Positions 1-8,523 of a DNA stretch of 64,000 nt are shown in pieces. This DNA is from JALOAT01 sp041685115 (GTDB lineage: Bacteria > Pseudomonadota > Gammaproteobacteria > Thiohalomonadales > Thiohalomonadaceae). The position numbers were made by a program, and so were the translations under genes. Each line of letters opens with the position of its first letter. The first letter of the stretch is position 1. The stretch is taken from positions 1 to 64,000 of the forward strand of contig JAWLGK010000011.1 in NCBI GenBank assembly GCA_041685115.1. The letters are read 5' to 3'. The notes beneath the pieces were generated by a model. That model did not search any database. It had not been told where the DNA came from and was given only the letters and a program-made list of their open reading frames with translations.

Positions 1-11
1 GGGGGCATCAA

Positions 12-134
12 GGCTGGCCGCATCTGGCTTGCTCCCCCTCTCCCCAGCCCTCTCCCGGAGGGAGAGGGGGCAAGAAGGCTGTCCGCATCTGGATTGATCC
101 CCTCTCCCCAGCCCCCTCCCGGAGGGAGAGGGGG
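12..134. repeat. Two direct copies of a palindromic intergenic repeat
   Basis: Two copies of a unit of about 58 bases (about 12-70 and 77-134) share the opening GGCTG-CCGCATCTGG and end in an inverted repeat with arms CCCTCTCCC and GGGAGAGGG around a GGA loop. They look like REP-type elements that could fold as RNA or cruciform. The stretch 1-602 holds no supported gene. Confidence 0.7.
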
Positions 135-213
135 CGAAAAGGGTCCAAGCGACAGCTCCGGGAGAAGGGACGAATCTTCTTGGACGCCAAGGCATGTAAC
201 CCCGGTCCACAAC

Positions 214-258
214 TTCCTCTGCGTTCTCTGTGTCTCTGCGCCTCTGCGCCTCTGCGTT
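214..258. repeat. Single arm of the CTCTGCG tandem-unit repeat family
   Basis: A run of short units (CTCTGCG with variations) matches one arm of the fold-back elements found elsewhere in the window, for example near 57.4 and 62.1 kb. No complementary partner arm is visible nearby, so this is a solo arm. Bases 259-602 contain nothing I can identify. Confidence 0.55.
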
Positions 259-602
259 GGGCCGTTCTTCGGACAAGTAGGAAAAGGCGAACCGGGGCAC
301 GCACAACCGTTGAAGCGGTGTGCAAAGACCCGCGAGGCGGAGGATCCACTCCCACGCTTCCCCCCGTAGGGGTCGCGTCCAGGGAACAAGTCACACGCCA
401 AAGCGTGCGTCATGCCTCGGGCCGTCCGGTTTTGGAGGCGGACCACACCCGACGCGGATCCGGCTTCGCGTGCACGCTCACCGCCGCGATGGATTCGCTG
501 TGTACGATCGGCGCACCTCGGCCGCCGTGACAGGGCGCGTCGCCGTGCCCTGACCACTCGTGCCCGCCGCTTTCCGGCGGCGGGGCTCGGTCCGCTCCTG
601 TG

Positions 603-1409
603 TCAGTGCGTGGTGGGGCTCGAGCTCTCGCCCTTGGCGCCTTCCTTCACCGACGCCCCCACCCGTGCGGCCTCTTCGCTGCCCACCTCCTTGGCCTTGT
701 GCACCATTTCTTCGCCGCGGTGCATCATCTTGCCGCTGGCCGCGCCCATGGTCTCGCGCTCCCGGTGGGAGACGGGCAGACCGGCGCCGAGCAGGGCGCC
801 TACCGCCACGGCCAACGCACCCATCACGATGGGCTGCTCGTGCATCATGCTGCTGAAGCTGTCGCGCGCCTGCATGCCGCGCTCACGCAGCTGTGCGCTC
901 ATCTCGCCGCGGCGTTCGCTGGCCATTTCACGGCGGTGACGCAGATTCTCCGAGGCGTGCGCGAAGCGTTCTTTGGTCTCGGACATGCGCCGGCCCATGC
1001 GTGCGCGCATGTCGGCCTTTTTCTCCGCCACCCGCTCGCCCATGCCGTGCATGGATTCGGCAATGCCCTCCGAGGTGTACTGCACCTCGTGCTCGCCTTT
1101 GCCGCGTGGCGGCCCCATCATGAGCCAGGCGATGCCGACGCCGATCAGCGCCACGGGCAGCGGATTGTCCTTCACCTGCTCGGACAGGTTGTGGGCATAT
1201 TCCTTCGGTCCGCCCTTCATGTAATCCAGGGCCTGATCGAGCATCTGGCCCGGAGAGAAGCGCTGTTCGATGGCGCGCAAGGTCTCGTTCAGGTCGGCGC
1301 GCGTGCGGTCCAGGTCGTGCTGCAATTCCTCGGCCGAGGCCTCACCGTTCATCCGCCGTGGAGGGATGCGTTCACGCTCGCCGGAGGTGGTATGCATCTC
1401 GCCGTTCAT
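603..1409 (-). CDS. DUF3618-containing membrane-associated protein
   Basis: A 268-residue protein. The segment at about 29-60 has the DUF3618 signature (RTRADLNETLRAIEQRFSPG followed by Q-LDQ). A single hydrophobic segment lies near 86-103 (ALIGVGIAWLMM), then a long charged Arg/Glu/Met-rich region likely to be helical or coiled, and a second weak hydrophobic stretch near 195-213. The function is not established; DUF3618 proteins often sit beside Holin-X/phage-holin-like membrane proteins, as here. The ATG overlaps the stop of the upstream gene (ATGA), so translation is probably coupled, and GAGGGAG precedes the start. It is the last gene of a four-gene leftward operon and may have a role in envelope stress, which is inference. 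Confidence 0.8.
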   Translation of the reverse strand: MNGEMHTTSGERERIPPRRMNGEASAEELQHDLDRTRADLNETLRAIEQRFSPGQMLDQALDYMKGGPKEYAHNLSEQVKDNPLPVALIGVGIAWLMMGPPRGKGEHEVQYTSEGIAESMHGMGERVAEKKADMRARMGRRMSETKERFAHASENLRHRREMASERRGEMSAQLRERGMQARDSFSSMMHEQPIVMGALAVAVGALLGAGLPVSHRERETMGAASGKMMHRGEEMVHKAKEVGSEEAARVGASVKEGAKGESSSPTTH

Positions 1410-1807
1410 TTGTATTGCTCCCTCAACAGGTCGCGATCATGGCGCAGGGAATCCGCGCTGCGTTTCGGCATCAAAGTGTCCGGCTGCAGGTTGTGTCGGC
1501 CCTTTTGCAGCAGCACCAGGCCGATGATGGCCACGATGAGGCCGACCACGAGCGGCGCAACCCAGGGCTGTTGGGTGACGGGTTCGAGCAGTTGCGCCAC
1601 CACGATCACCACCGCCTGCAGCAGGAACAGCAGGCCCGCAAACACCACCACGCCACCGCTGATCAGCGACGTGATGCCGGTGTTCACCTGGGAGATCTTT
1701 TCCGAAAGCTCCGCCTTGGCCAGGCGGACCTCGGTCTGCACCAGGTCGCTGGTTTCGCGCGCCAGGTCGGACAACAGTCCGGTGATAGGTTTGTCGCCGC
1801 TTTTCAT
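1406..1807 (-). CDS. Holin-X / phage holin family membrane protein
   Basis: A 133-residue protein with a soluble amphipathic N-terminus (about 1-45), two transmembrane helices (about 47-72 and 81-102) separated by a short loop, and a charged C-terminal tail. This is the layout of the Holin-X (DUF1469) family, which despite its name is chromosomal and not tied to lysis. The start is ATG preceded by GGGAGC; its first bases overlap the stop of the 58-residue gene upstream and its own stop overlaps the next start. No phage genes are nearby, so a lysis role is unlikely. Confidence 0.8.
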   Translation of the reverse strand: MKSGDKPITGLLSDLARETSDLVQTEVRLAKAELSEKISQVNTGITSLISGGVVVFAGLLFLLQAVVIVVAQLLEPVTQQPWVAPLVVGLIVAIIGLVLLQKGRHNLQPDTLMPKRSADSLRHDRDLLREQYK

Positions 1808-1980
1808 TGCGATGCTCCCGTCTGCTCTTTCGCTGGTTCAGAGACCTTTTCAGGCATCGGTTCATCGTCGCAGGTCGCCTCGCGCACGAAGCTGTCCTCG
1901 TCCTCAGGCTCCTTCCATTGCTCGTCGACCTCGTCGATATCCGGGAAGCTGGTTTCGCCCGGCTGCCGTTGCGTGTTCAT
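1804..1980 (-). CDS. Small acidic protein in the Holin-X operon
   Basis: A 58-codon reading frame fills the gap between the 182-residue gene upstream and the Holin-X gene, with ATGA overlaps at both ends, which is strong positional support for a real gene. It starts MNTQRQPGETSFPDIDEVDE and is very acidic in the first half (Asp/Glu-rich), with two Lys/Glu patches near the end. There is no transmembrane segment and no recognised domain. Being soluble and acidic between membrane proteins, it might be a cytoplasmic partner of one of them, but this is a guess. Confidence 0.6.
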   Translation of the reverse strand: MNTQRQPGETSFPDIDEVDEQWKEPEDEDSFVREATCDDEPMPEKVSEPAKEQTGASQ

Positions 1981-2525
1981 GGCAGGTGTTCACCGGCGGT
2001 GGGGCCGAGCGGCTCGTTGGGGTGCACCAACGAACCTTCCTCCACGTCACGGGTGGTGTACGGTGACGAGGTGGGCACCGAGTATTCCTCCGTCGTTTCC
2101 GTGGATACGGAGGCGCTGCGGCCGCTCTTCAGGAAGCGCGACAGGATGAAGCCGGTCGCCACCGCGCCCCCCAGGAACACACCGGGCTGACGGCGGGCGT
2201 AGTCGTTGACGCGCTCCACCAGTGAGCCGAGGTCCTGGTCGCGCAGATTGCGTGAAAAGTCCGACAGCCCGTCCGCTGCACGCTGCGCGTAGTGGGCAAC
2301 CGACTCCTGATGTTCGTCGCGCAGTGCACCGGCGGTCCGATACAGTGCCTTGACGATGCTGTCGATCTCCGAGGCAAAGGATGCGCGCTGCCGGTCCATG
2401 ATGTCGCGGCCGGCCGCCGTCGCTTCCTTCGCGATGCGTTCGGCCTCGTTACGCGTCGCCGCCGCCACGTTCTTGGCGCGGGACTCCGCCTCGCTGCCGA
2501 CCGATTTTTCGGATGGGCCCGCCAT
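1977..2525 (-). CDS. Helical membrane-anchored stress-type protein
   Basis: A 182-residue protein. Residues 1-95 are Ala/Arg/Glu-rich and predicted amphipathic helix; around 116-131 a short hydrophobic segment with the sequence PGVFLGGAVATGFILSRFL precedes a polar Ser/Thr/Glu tail. This resembles ElaB/YqjD-like and nutrient-deprivation-induced proteins that sit on the inner membrane. It begins with ATG after GAGGAGG and is the first gene of a four-gene leftward operon with overlapping starts and stops. The function is unknown. The neighbourhood with LigD and Ku suggests a stress locus. Confidence 0.7.
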   Translation of the reverse strand: MAGPSEKSVGSEAESRAKNVAAATRNEAERIAKEATAAGRDIMDRQRASFASEIDSIVKALYRTAGALRDEHQESVAHYAQRAADGLSDFSRNLRDQDLGSLVERVNDYARRQPGVFLGGAVATGFILSRFLKSGRSASVSTETTEEYSVPTSSPYTTRDVEEGSLVHPNEPLGPTAGEHLP

Positions 2526-2641
2526 GTTGCCTCCTCACGAAACAGGGTTGGAAAAAACTCCTTGCTTCGATTCTAGAAGCGGCGTCCGGCATAACGTCGG
2601 CGCAGTCCATGAAAATGCACGGGCCAAAGCGCGATGCAGGA

Positions 2642-5146
2642 TCACGCAACACCGAGGACCCGCTTCATCGGCTTCGTGATGGCTGCCCGCGCCTGGGTAT
2701 AGTCCGCCCAGGGGTCGCCCGCGCGCGCCGCCAGGTGCACGGGCACATTGTCGGCGCGGAACGCGTCGGAGCGGAGCTGCAACTGGTCCCAGGCGATGGG
2801 CACGGCCACGGTGGCGCCGGGGCGGGCCCGGGTGGAGTAGTTGGCGATGGCCGTGGCGCCGCGGCCGTTGCGCAGGTAATCGAGGTACACCTTGCCGCGG
2901 CGCGCCGCCTTGGAAGGATTGGTGGTGTAGGTGCGCGGTGCGTCGTGCACCAGGCTGCGCGCGAGGGCGTGGGCGAACTGTTTCACCTCGTCCCAGGCAT
3001 GGCGCCGCAGCAATGGCACCACCACATGCAGGCCCTTGCCGCCGGTGGTCTTGAGGAAGGCCGCCAGACCGAGGTCGGCGAGGCGCGCCCGCAACGCCAG
3101 CACGGTGGCGGTCACCGCCTCCCAGGGCAGGCCCTCGTCCGGGTCCACGTCGAACACCAGCCGATCGGGCCGTTCCGGTGCGTCGGCGTGGGCGCCCCAG
3201 GTGTGCAGCTCCAGTACGCCCATCTGCACCAGGCCGATGACGCCGCCGAGGTCGTCCACCACCAGGTAGGTGCCGCTGCCGCGCTTCTCGGCGATGGAGA
3301 TCTTGCGGATCCCGGCGGGGAGGCCGGTGGTGGCGTGTTTCTGGAAAAAGCACGGCTGGTGGCGACCCTCGGGACAGCGCAGCAAGGTGAGCGGCCGTCC
3401 TGCCAAATCGGGCAGCAGGTGATCGGTGACGGACTCGTAATACAGCGCCAGATCGCGCTTGGTGAGGCCCTGTTCCGGGTAGAGGACCTTGTCCGGATTG
3501 GTCAGCCGCTGCCCGGCGATGCGTGTGCGCAGCGGCGCGCCGGGGCCGGCCGTTTCCGCGGGCGGCGCGGCAGCCTCCGCGCCTTCCCGGTGCACCTCGT
3601 GGGGTGGCTTGTCCTCGCGCAGGCCCTGAAACGAGGGCTGGCGCAGCACGCCGTCGGCGGTCCACTCCACGAACGCCACCTCGGCCACCAGCACCGGTTG
3701 CACGAAGCTCACCACGTTCTTGCCGCTGCGCGCCTTGGGGATGGTATCGGCGAAGGGTGACACCGGCGTGACCAGGGCATCGAGCCGCGCGCGCAGGTCG
3801 CGCAGCGTGGCCTCGTCGAAACCCGTACCCACCCGTCCCACGTAACGCAGGCGCGGCCCCTCGTAGACGCCGAGCAGCAGGGCGCCGAAGCCCGAACGCG
3901 CGCCGCTCGGCGCGGAGAACCCGCCGATCACAAACTCCTGACGCGCCAGGCACTTCACCTTGAGCCAGTCGCGGCTGCGCGCTGGCACGTGGCCGGCGCC
4001 GGCGCGCTTGGACACCACGCCCTCGAGGCCGAGTCGGCAGGCCTCGTGGAATACCGCCTCGCCGTCCCCCTCGATGTGTTCGGCGAGGCGCAGCGGCGAC
4101 ACCGCGGTGCCCAGGTGTTCGAGCAGACCGGCAAGCAAGGCCTTGCGCTCGCGCAGCGGCCGGCGCGTCAGGTCCTCGCCGTTGGCGTACAGCAGATCGA
4201 ACAGGAAATACACCAGGTCGTGGTCGCGCCCGGCGCTGAGTGCCTGCTGCAGGCCGCTGAAGCTGGTCCGGCCGTCGGGCAGCAACACGGCCACCTCGCC
4301 GTCCAGCCAGCCGGAGTGCAGCGGCAGGGCGCGCACGGCCCGCGCCAGGGCGCCGAAACGGGCGGTCCAGTCCTTGCCGTTGCGCGAGAACAGCGTCACC
4401 GTGCCGTGCTCGAGGCGGCACAGGGTGCGGTAACCGTCGAACTTGATCTCGTGCAGCCAGCCGGACCCGCGCGGCGGCGCGCTCACCAGGGTGGCCAGTT
4501 GCGCGCCGATCATGGGTGGCAGCGTCTCGGTGCGCGGCGGCTCGGCGCGCTCGCGTCCGGATTCGCCCCAGGTGAACTCGGGATGGGCGGCGATCTCCGC
4601 GAGGGTACGGCCCGACAGCACGCTCACCGCGCGGTCGTCGTCGGCGCTTGCACCGGGCCGCGCCCAGGCGTCACGCGTCTTCAGCAACAGCCAGTTTTGC
4701 TTGTTTTCCCCGGCCTCGGCGCCGTGCATGCGCGCCAGCACCCATTCGCCGCGCAGCCGCGCGCCGGTGAGGCGGAAATGCAATCGTCCCTTGCGGTAAC
4801 CCTCGCGCGCGTCGCCGACGGCCTCCCAGGTGCCGGTATCCCACACCATCACCGTGCCGGCGCCGTATTGCCTGGCCGGGATCACGCCCTCGAAGTCCGC
4901 GTAATCGAGCGGGTGGTCCTCCACGTGTACGGCGAGGCGTTTCTCGGCCGGATCGAGGCTCGGGCCCTTGGGGACCGCCCAGCTCTTCAGGACGCCATCG
5001 AGCTCCAGGCGCAGATCGTAGTGCAGGCGGCGCGCCGCATGTTTCTGGATGACGAAGCGCGCACCACCTTCCACCGCGCGTTCGCCCGGGGGTTCCGGCG
5101 TGCGGCGAAAGTCGCGCCGACGTTCGTATTCGTGCAGCCGGTCCAT
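2642..5146 (-). CDS. ligD: Multidomain DNA ligase D
   Basis: An 834-residue ATP-dependent DNA ligase D for non-homologous end joining. Domain order is phosphoesterase, ligase, polymerase. The phosphoesterase (about 1-170) has the expected H36, H42, D44 and H78. The ligase (about 205-520) carries the nucleotidyl lysine K235 in LHEIKFDGYR. The primase-like polymerase (about 545-834) shows LVFDVDPDEG with the metal-binding acidic pair. It acts with Ku on double-strand ends, filling, trimming and sealing them. I chose the ATG at 5146 because family proteins start just before the [E/Y]Y-x-RRDF-x-RTPEP segment; an in-frame start 12 codons earlier also exists and neither has a strong ribosome site. 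Ku lies upstream, separated by a fold-back repeat. Confidence 0.95.
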   Translation of the reverse strand: MDRLHEYERRRDFRRTPEPPGERAVEGGARFVIQKHAARRLHYDLRLELDGVLKSWAVPKGPSLDPAEKRLAVHVEDHPLDYADFEGVIPARQYGAGTVMVWDTGTWEAVGDAREGYRKGRLHFRLTGARLRGEWVLARMHGAEAGENKQNWLLLKTRDAWARPGASADDDRAVSVLSGRTLAEIAAHPEFTWGESGRERAEPPRTETLPPMIGAQLATLVSAPPRGSGWLHEIKFDGYRTLCRLEHGTVTLFSRNGKDWTARFGALARAVRALPLHSGWLDGEVAVLLPDGRTSFSGLQQALSAGRDHDLVYFLFDLLYANGEDLTRRPLRERKALLAGLLEHLGTAVSPLRLAEHIEGDGEAVFHEACRLGLEGVVSKRAGAGHVPARSRDWLKVKCLARQEFVIGGFSAPSGARSGFGALLLGVYEGPRLRYVGRVGTGFDEATLRDLRARLDALVTPVSPFADTIPKARSGKNVVSFVQPVLVAEVAFVEWTADGVLRQPSFQGLREDKPPHEVHREGAEAAAPPAETAGPGAPLRTRIAGQRLTNPDKVLYPEQGLTKRDLALYYESVTDHLLPDLAGRPLTLLRCPEGRHQPCFFQKHATTGLPAGIRKISIAEKRGSGTYLVVDDLGGVIGLVQMGVLELHTWGAHADAPERPDRLVFDVDPDEGLPWEAVTATVLALRARLADLGLAAFLKTTGGKGLHVVVPLLRRHAWDEVKQFAHALARSLVHDAPRTYTTNPSKAARRGKVYLDYLRNGRGATAIANYSTRARPGATVAVPIAWDQLQLRSDAFRADNVPVHLAARAGDPWADYTQARAAITKPMKRVLGVA

Positions 5147-5180
5147 GCAACAAGTGTGGATGGGTGAAATGAAACGGCCC

Positions 5181-5349
5181 AACGCAAAGACGCAAAGGGC
5201 GCAAAGGACGCGGAGAAATCAATAATGTGACCGGCACCTGCCGCCATCGTGAGTTGTGCTGGTAGCAGATGCTCACCCGCCAAGACCACAAAGTTGCCCT
5301 ATCAGCGAGATTAGCTCTGCGGCCTTTGCGCCCTTTGCGCCTTTGCGTT
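5181..5349. repeat. Fold-back element with CGCAAAG-unit arms
   Basis: Left arm 5181-5215 is made of AACGCAAAGACGCAAAGGGC-type units; right arm 5315-5349 is its near-complement, made of CTTTGCG units. The loop is about 100 bases. It lies between ku and ligD on the same strand, so it would be transcribed and could form a long stem. Same architecture as elements near 29.7, 43.5, 57.4, 59.0 and 62.1 kb. Confidence 0.75.
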
Positions 5350-5360
5350 GATATCCGGTT

Positions 5361-6263
5361 TCAAGGCCGTGGCCGGTCCTCGCCGTCCTTGGCCGCGTTG
5401 GCGCGGCGCGGGCGCGATGGCCGGCGCGCCGGGCGTGGGCCGCCGTCGTCCGCTGCGGCCTTCCTTTGCGCCTGGCGCTGTTCCACGCTGCGCTTGAGCT
5501 GGGTCATGAGGTCGATGACCTCGGCGCGTCGCGGCGCCTCGGCGGGCGCGGTCTCGATGACGTGGGTCTGCCCCGCCGCCAGTTTTTCGTCCACCAGCTT
5601 GAGCACGTCGTCGCGGTATTCGTCGCGGTACTTCTCCGGCTGCCAGTCGTCCACCATGCTCTCCACCAGGGTCTGCGCCATGGCCAGTTCCTTGTCGGAG
5701 ATACCCAGTTCCTGCACCTCGCCCCGGGGCAGCTTCAGCGCCTCGGTGGGGCGGATCTCGTCCTGGAAGCGCAGCAGGTCCAGCAGCAGCAGATCGCCCT
5801 GCGGCACCAGCGCGGCCAGGTGTTCGCGGGTATGCAGCACCACCTTGGCGATGCCGACCTTGCCGGTGCGCTTGAGGGTCTCGCGCAGCAGCGCGTAGGC
5901 CTTCTCGCCGCGTTTCTGGGGTTCGAGGTAGTAGGGGCGGTCGTAATAGGTGAGGGCGATCTTGTCGGCGTCCACGAAGTCGACGATCTCCACCGTCTGG
6001 GTCGCCTCGACGTTGGCGCGCTTGAGGTCTTCGCCCGTGAGCACCACGTATTCGCCCTTTTCGTACTCGTAGCCGCGCACGATGCGCTCACTGGGCACCT
6101 CTTCGCCGGTGTGCTTGTTGACGCGCTTGTAGCCCACCGGGGCGAAGTCCTGGGCATCGAGCATGGACAGATGCAGCTCGTCGCGTTTTTCGCCCGGATA
6201 GAGCGATACGGGGACATGGACCAGACCGAAACTGATACTGCCCTTCCAGATGGCGCGTGGCAT
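5361..6263 (-). CDS. ku: Bacterial Ku protein
   Basis: A 300-residue Ku homodimer subunit that threads onto double-strand break ends and recruits LigD. The core begins MPRAIWKGSISFGLVHVPVS, the standard bacterial Ku opening, and continues through the ring-forming beta-barrel to about residue 255. The C-terminus (about 262-300) is a Lys/Arg/Pro-rich basic tail of the kind that contacts DNA or LigD in other species. It is upstream of ligD in the same direction, about 215 bases apart, with a fold-back repeat between them. The ribosome site is weak. Confidence 0.96.
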   Translation of the reverse strand: MPRAIWKGSISFGLVHVPVSLYPGEKRDELHLSMLDAQDFAPVGYKRVNKHTGEEVPSERIVRGYEYEKGEYVVLTGEDLKRANVEATQTVEIVDFVDADKIALTYYDRPYYLEPQKRGEKAYALLRETLKRTGKVGIAKVVLHTREHLAALVPQGDLLLLDLLRFQDEIRPTEALKLPRGEVQELGISDKELAMAQTLVESMVDDWQPEKYRDEYRDDVLKLVDEKLAAGQTHVIETAPAEAPRRAEVIDLMTQLKRSVEQRQAQRKAAADDGGPRPARRPSRPRRANAAKDGEDRPRP

Positions 6264-6292
6264 GGGCGTGGACCTGTTCGATGCCTAGGCGT

Positions 6293-6448
6293 TCAGCGGG
6301 TGATGGTCCAAACCGCGTAGACCACCCCCGGCACGTAGCCGATCAGCGTGAGCAGCAGCGCCAGCCAGAACTGCCGGTGCAGTCCGTGGCGCAGGAACAC
6401 GCCGAGCGGCGGCACCAGCACGGCGGCGACGACACGCAACAGCATCAT
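6293..6448 (-). CDS. YqaE/Pmp3 family small membrane protein
   Basis: A 51-residue hydrophobic peptide, too short for most gene callers. It has the family pattern: a first helix with VLVPPLGVFLRHGL, then FW-LALLLTLIGYVPGVVYAVW in the second helix. Pmp3/YqaE (UPF0057) proteins sit in the inner membrane and are linked to salt or membrane-potential stress. Two adjacent ATG codons (6448 and 6445) are possible starts. It lies just upstream of ku in the same direction with a 29-base gap, so it may share the transcript. Confidence 0.85.
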   Translation of the reverse strand: MMLLRVVAAVLVPPLGVFLRHGLHRQFWLALLLTLIGYVPGVVYAVWTITR

Positions 6449-6481
6449 GGCCGGCGTTCCTCGGTTCCCTTATTGAAAACG

Positions 6482-6570
6482 TAGCCCGTATATGAAGCGC
6501 AGCGAAATCCGGGAAAGGCGCAGATGAGAGCCCCGGGTTCCGCTGCACGTCTGCGCTTCATCTGGCTTCG
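6482..6570. repeat. Inverted REP-like pair
   Basis: ATGAAGCGCAGCGAAATCCG near 6492 is answered by an inverted copy ending CTGCGCTTCAT near 6561, with the central GGG...CCC also complementary. This resembles the widespread gammaproteobacterial intergenic repeat built on GATGAAGCGCAGCGAAATCC. It sits between the TDT carrier gene and yqaE and could act as an RNA stem after the carrier stop. Confidence 0.6.
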
Positions 6571-6574
6571 CGGA

Positions 6575-7519
6575 TTACTCTTCCACGCAGATCTCCTTGC
6601 GTGCGACACCGACGGCCGTGCGCACCACCAGCACCGCGATGACCGCGCTCAGGATCGCCAGCAGCGCGTAGGAAAGCCCGCGAAAGAACGGCAGGCCGGT
6701 GTGCTGGTACATGAGCAGCGTGGCGATGGTGATCGCCGCCATGGGAAAGGAATAGGCCCACCAGGAGAGGAAGAATTTCAGGCGCGCGAAGCGTCCCACC
6801 TGGCTGAGCAGCAACAGGGTGAGGAACAGCCCGGCGTAATAGAGCACCCGCGCGAAGGCGTCGAGCCCGCCGCTGAGGGCGAGGTAGGAGATGAAGCCTA
6901 CCGCTGGCGGTGCGATGAGGATGAACATGGTGGGCACCAGGCGCTCCGGGAGCGGGTCGTGGAACACCATGCGGTAATAGACGATGGTGAGCAGCACCAG
7001 CCAGAACACCAGCCCGATGCTGAAGAAGAACCAGGAGACCTCCACCGACGCATGATGCACGCCGGCGATGGGCACCAGGATGTTGCCCACCACCGGGATG
7101 AACCAGGCCGGGTTCATGTGATGGATCTGGAAATGGGTGTGATTGATCCACACCGACATCACATAGAGCGTGAACAACAGGTGCAGCACCGCGCCCACGC
7201 CCCACAGCACCTGCGAGACCGCCGGCGCCGAGTGCAAGGTGGCAATGCCCAGGAGCAGCAGGGCGATGGAAAAGGTCGCGAAAAAGCTCAGTTTCACCGG
7301 ATGGCCCAGTTCCTTGACCACGGCGGCGCGGAACCGCACCAGCTTGCTGGCGTACAGCAGGACCAGCACCGCGAAGGCGGTGACGGTGACACCGAGCAGG
7401 ATCTGCCCGATGACGGGCGGCGCCCCCAACTGGGTCCCGGCGCGCGTCCAGGCGATGGTGAAACCGGCCATGCCCATGACCGTGGAAAACCACGCCATGG
7501 GAAAGTGCTGCAATCGCAT
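6575..7519 (-). CDS. TDT/SLAC1-family anion transporter
   Basis: A 314-residue protein with about ten hydrophobic helices, matching the tellurite-resistance/dicarboxylate transporter (TDT) and SLAC1 anion-channel family in length and in the opening segment (FPMAWFSTVMGMAGFTIAW). Members include TehA, fungal sulfite exporter Ssu1 and plant SLAC1, so the substrate could be an inorganic or organic anion. In this sulfur-active neighbourhood sulfite is a plausible guess. The start is ATG after AAGGAGA with seven-base spacing. It is transcribed leftward, away from the FNR-type regulator. Confidence 0.85.
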   Translation of the reverse strand: MRLQHFPMAWFSTVMGMAGFTIAWTRAGTQLGAPPVIGQILLGVTVTAFAVLVLLYASKLVRFRAAVVKELGHPVKLSFFATFSIALLLLGIATLHSAPAVSQVLWGVGAVLHLLFTLYVMSVWINHTHFQIHHMNPAWFIPVVGNILVPIAGVHHASVEVSWFFFSIGLVFWLVLLTIVYYRMVFHDPLPERLVPTMFILIAPPAVGFISYLALSGGLDAFARVLYYAGLFLTLLLLSQVGRFARLKFFLSWWAYSFPMAAITIATLLMYQHTGLPFFRGLSYALLAILSAVIAVLVVRTAVGVARKEICVEE

Positions 7520-7833
7520 ACGAAATCTCCTTAACGACGCGCGGCGCGTTTGGCGTGATCATCGCGCCCGCGCATATAAAGAACTTGGGTGAGTGTCCCG
7601 TCTGGAAGACGGCCAGATAAGTGGCTTTTGCAACTGTCGGGCCAGCTGTTGCCCGGACGGCGTCCGGCAAGTAACTTATTGGAGTACTAGGGTTTGCGTC
7701 CAGCGGCTCGTGCACGTGTGTCCACGCGAGTGCCAGTTTTGGCAAACCGGCGGCGTGGCGAATGCCGGCGCTGGCAGCCCCTTCCTTTGCAAAAGCGGGT
7801 TACAATCCGACCACCTCACCGGCCCCTCTTTCC
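7520..7833. other. Divergent intergenic region with inverted repeats
   Basis: This 314-base gap separates the TDT carrier (leftward) from the FNR-type regulator (rightward). It contains two small inverted repeats: CGTCT-GGA-AGACG at 7599-7611, and TTGCCCGGAC with GTCCGGCAA at 7649-7670 around a GGC loop. These could be operators or transcript stems. No gene and no convincing sigma-70 promoter or FNR box was found. Confidence 0.4.
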
Positions 7834-8523
7834 ATGAGCGAAAAATCCAAGCGCTGCGAACCCGATTGCCGATTCTGCGCAGTGCGCGATTCGGTGCTGT
7901 TTGCCGGACTCGAGGAAGCCCTGCTGGAGGAATTGCAGGATGCTATCGAGGAACTGGTGATCGCGCCGGGCGAGTCCGTGTACCGCATGGGCAGCACGGG
8001 TTCGGCCGCATTCACGCTGCGCGCAGGCGTGGTGAAGCTGGTGCAATACCTCCCGGACGGTACGCAGCGCATCGTGCGCCTGGTCCGACCCAGTGACGTG
8101 CTGGGCCTTGAGGGCCTGCTCGGTCAGCGCTATCAACATGACGCCATCGTGGTGCAGCGCGCGGTGCTGTGCCGGCTCCCGTTCAACGTGCTGAGCCGAC
8201 TCGATCGTGAAAACCCTGCACTGCATCAGGAATTACTGCGGCGTTGGCACCGTGCCCTCAGCGAGGCCGAGGCGTGGCTCACCGAACTCTCCACCGGTTC
8301 GGCGCGTCAACGGGTGGTGCGTCTGCTGCTGCGCGTCGTCGATGATCGCGGCATCGGGCTGTGTCCGTTGTTCAGCCGCAAGGACATGGGCGCCATGCTT
8401 GGCGTCACCACCGAGTCGGCGAGCCGCGCTGTGGCCGAATTGAAGCGCGAAGGCTTCCTCTCCGAAAATGCACGCGGCTTTCGTTGCGATCTCGCCGCGC
8501 TGAAACGTCTCAGCACCGATTGA
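7834..8523 (+). CDS. Crp/Fnr family regulator with FNR-like cysteines
   Basis: A 229-residue cyclic-nucleotide-fold/HTH regulator. The N-terminus has a cysteine motif C8-x3-C12-x2-C15, and a fourth cysteine lies in LCRLPF, matching the VCEIPF position of E. coli FNR C122. These could hold an oxygen-labile [4Fe-4S] cluster, although the spacing differs from FNR (x2, x5). The recognition helix reads TTESASRAVAELK, keeping the E-x2-SR triplet that in FNR reads TTGAT half-sites. I start at the ATG at 7834 because the upstream in-frame codons give a low-complexity leader. A near-FNR box overlaps its stop codon, and the molybdoenzyme operon it likely controls follows. Confidence 0.9.
   Translation: MSEKSKRCEPDCRFCAVRDSVLFAGLEEALLEELQDAIEELVIAPGESVYRMGSTGSAAFTLRAGVVKLVQYLPDGTQRIVRLVRPSDVLGLEGLLGQRYQHDAIVVQRAVLCRLPFNVLSRLDRENPALHQELLRRWHRALSEAEAWLTELSTGSARQRVVRLLLRVVDDRGIGLCPLFSRKDMGAMLGVTTESASRAVAELKREGFLSENARGFRCDLAALKRLSTD

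Noticed and set aside
1406..1807. Prophage remnant suggested by the holin-like gene
   Set aside because: Holin-X proteins are common chromosomal membrane proteins, and no other phage genes are present.
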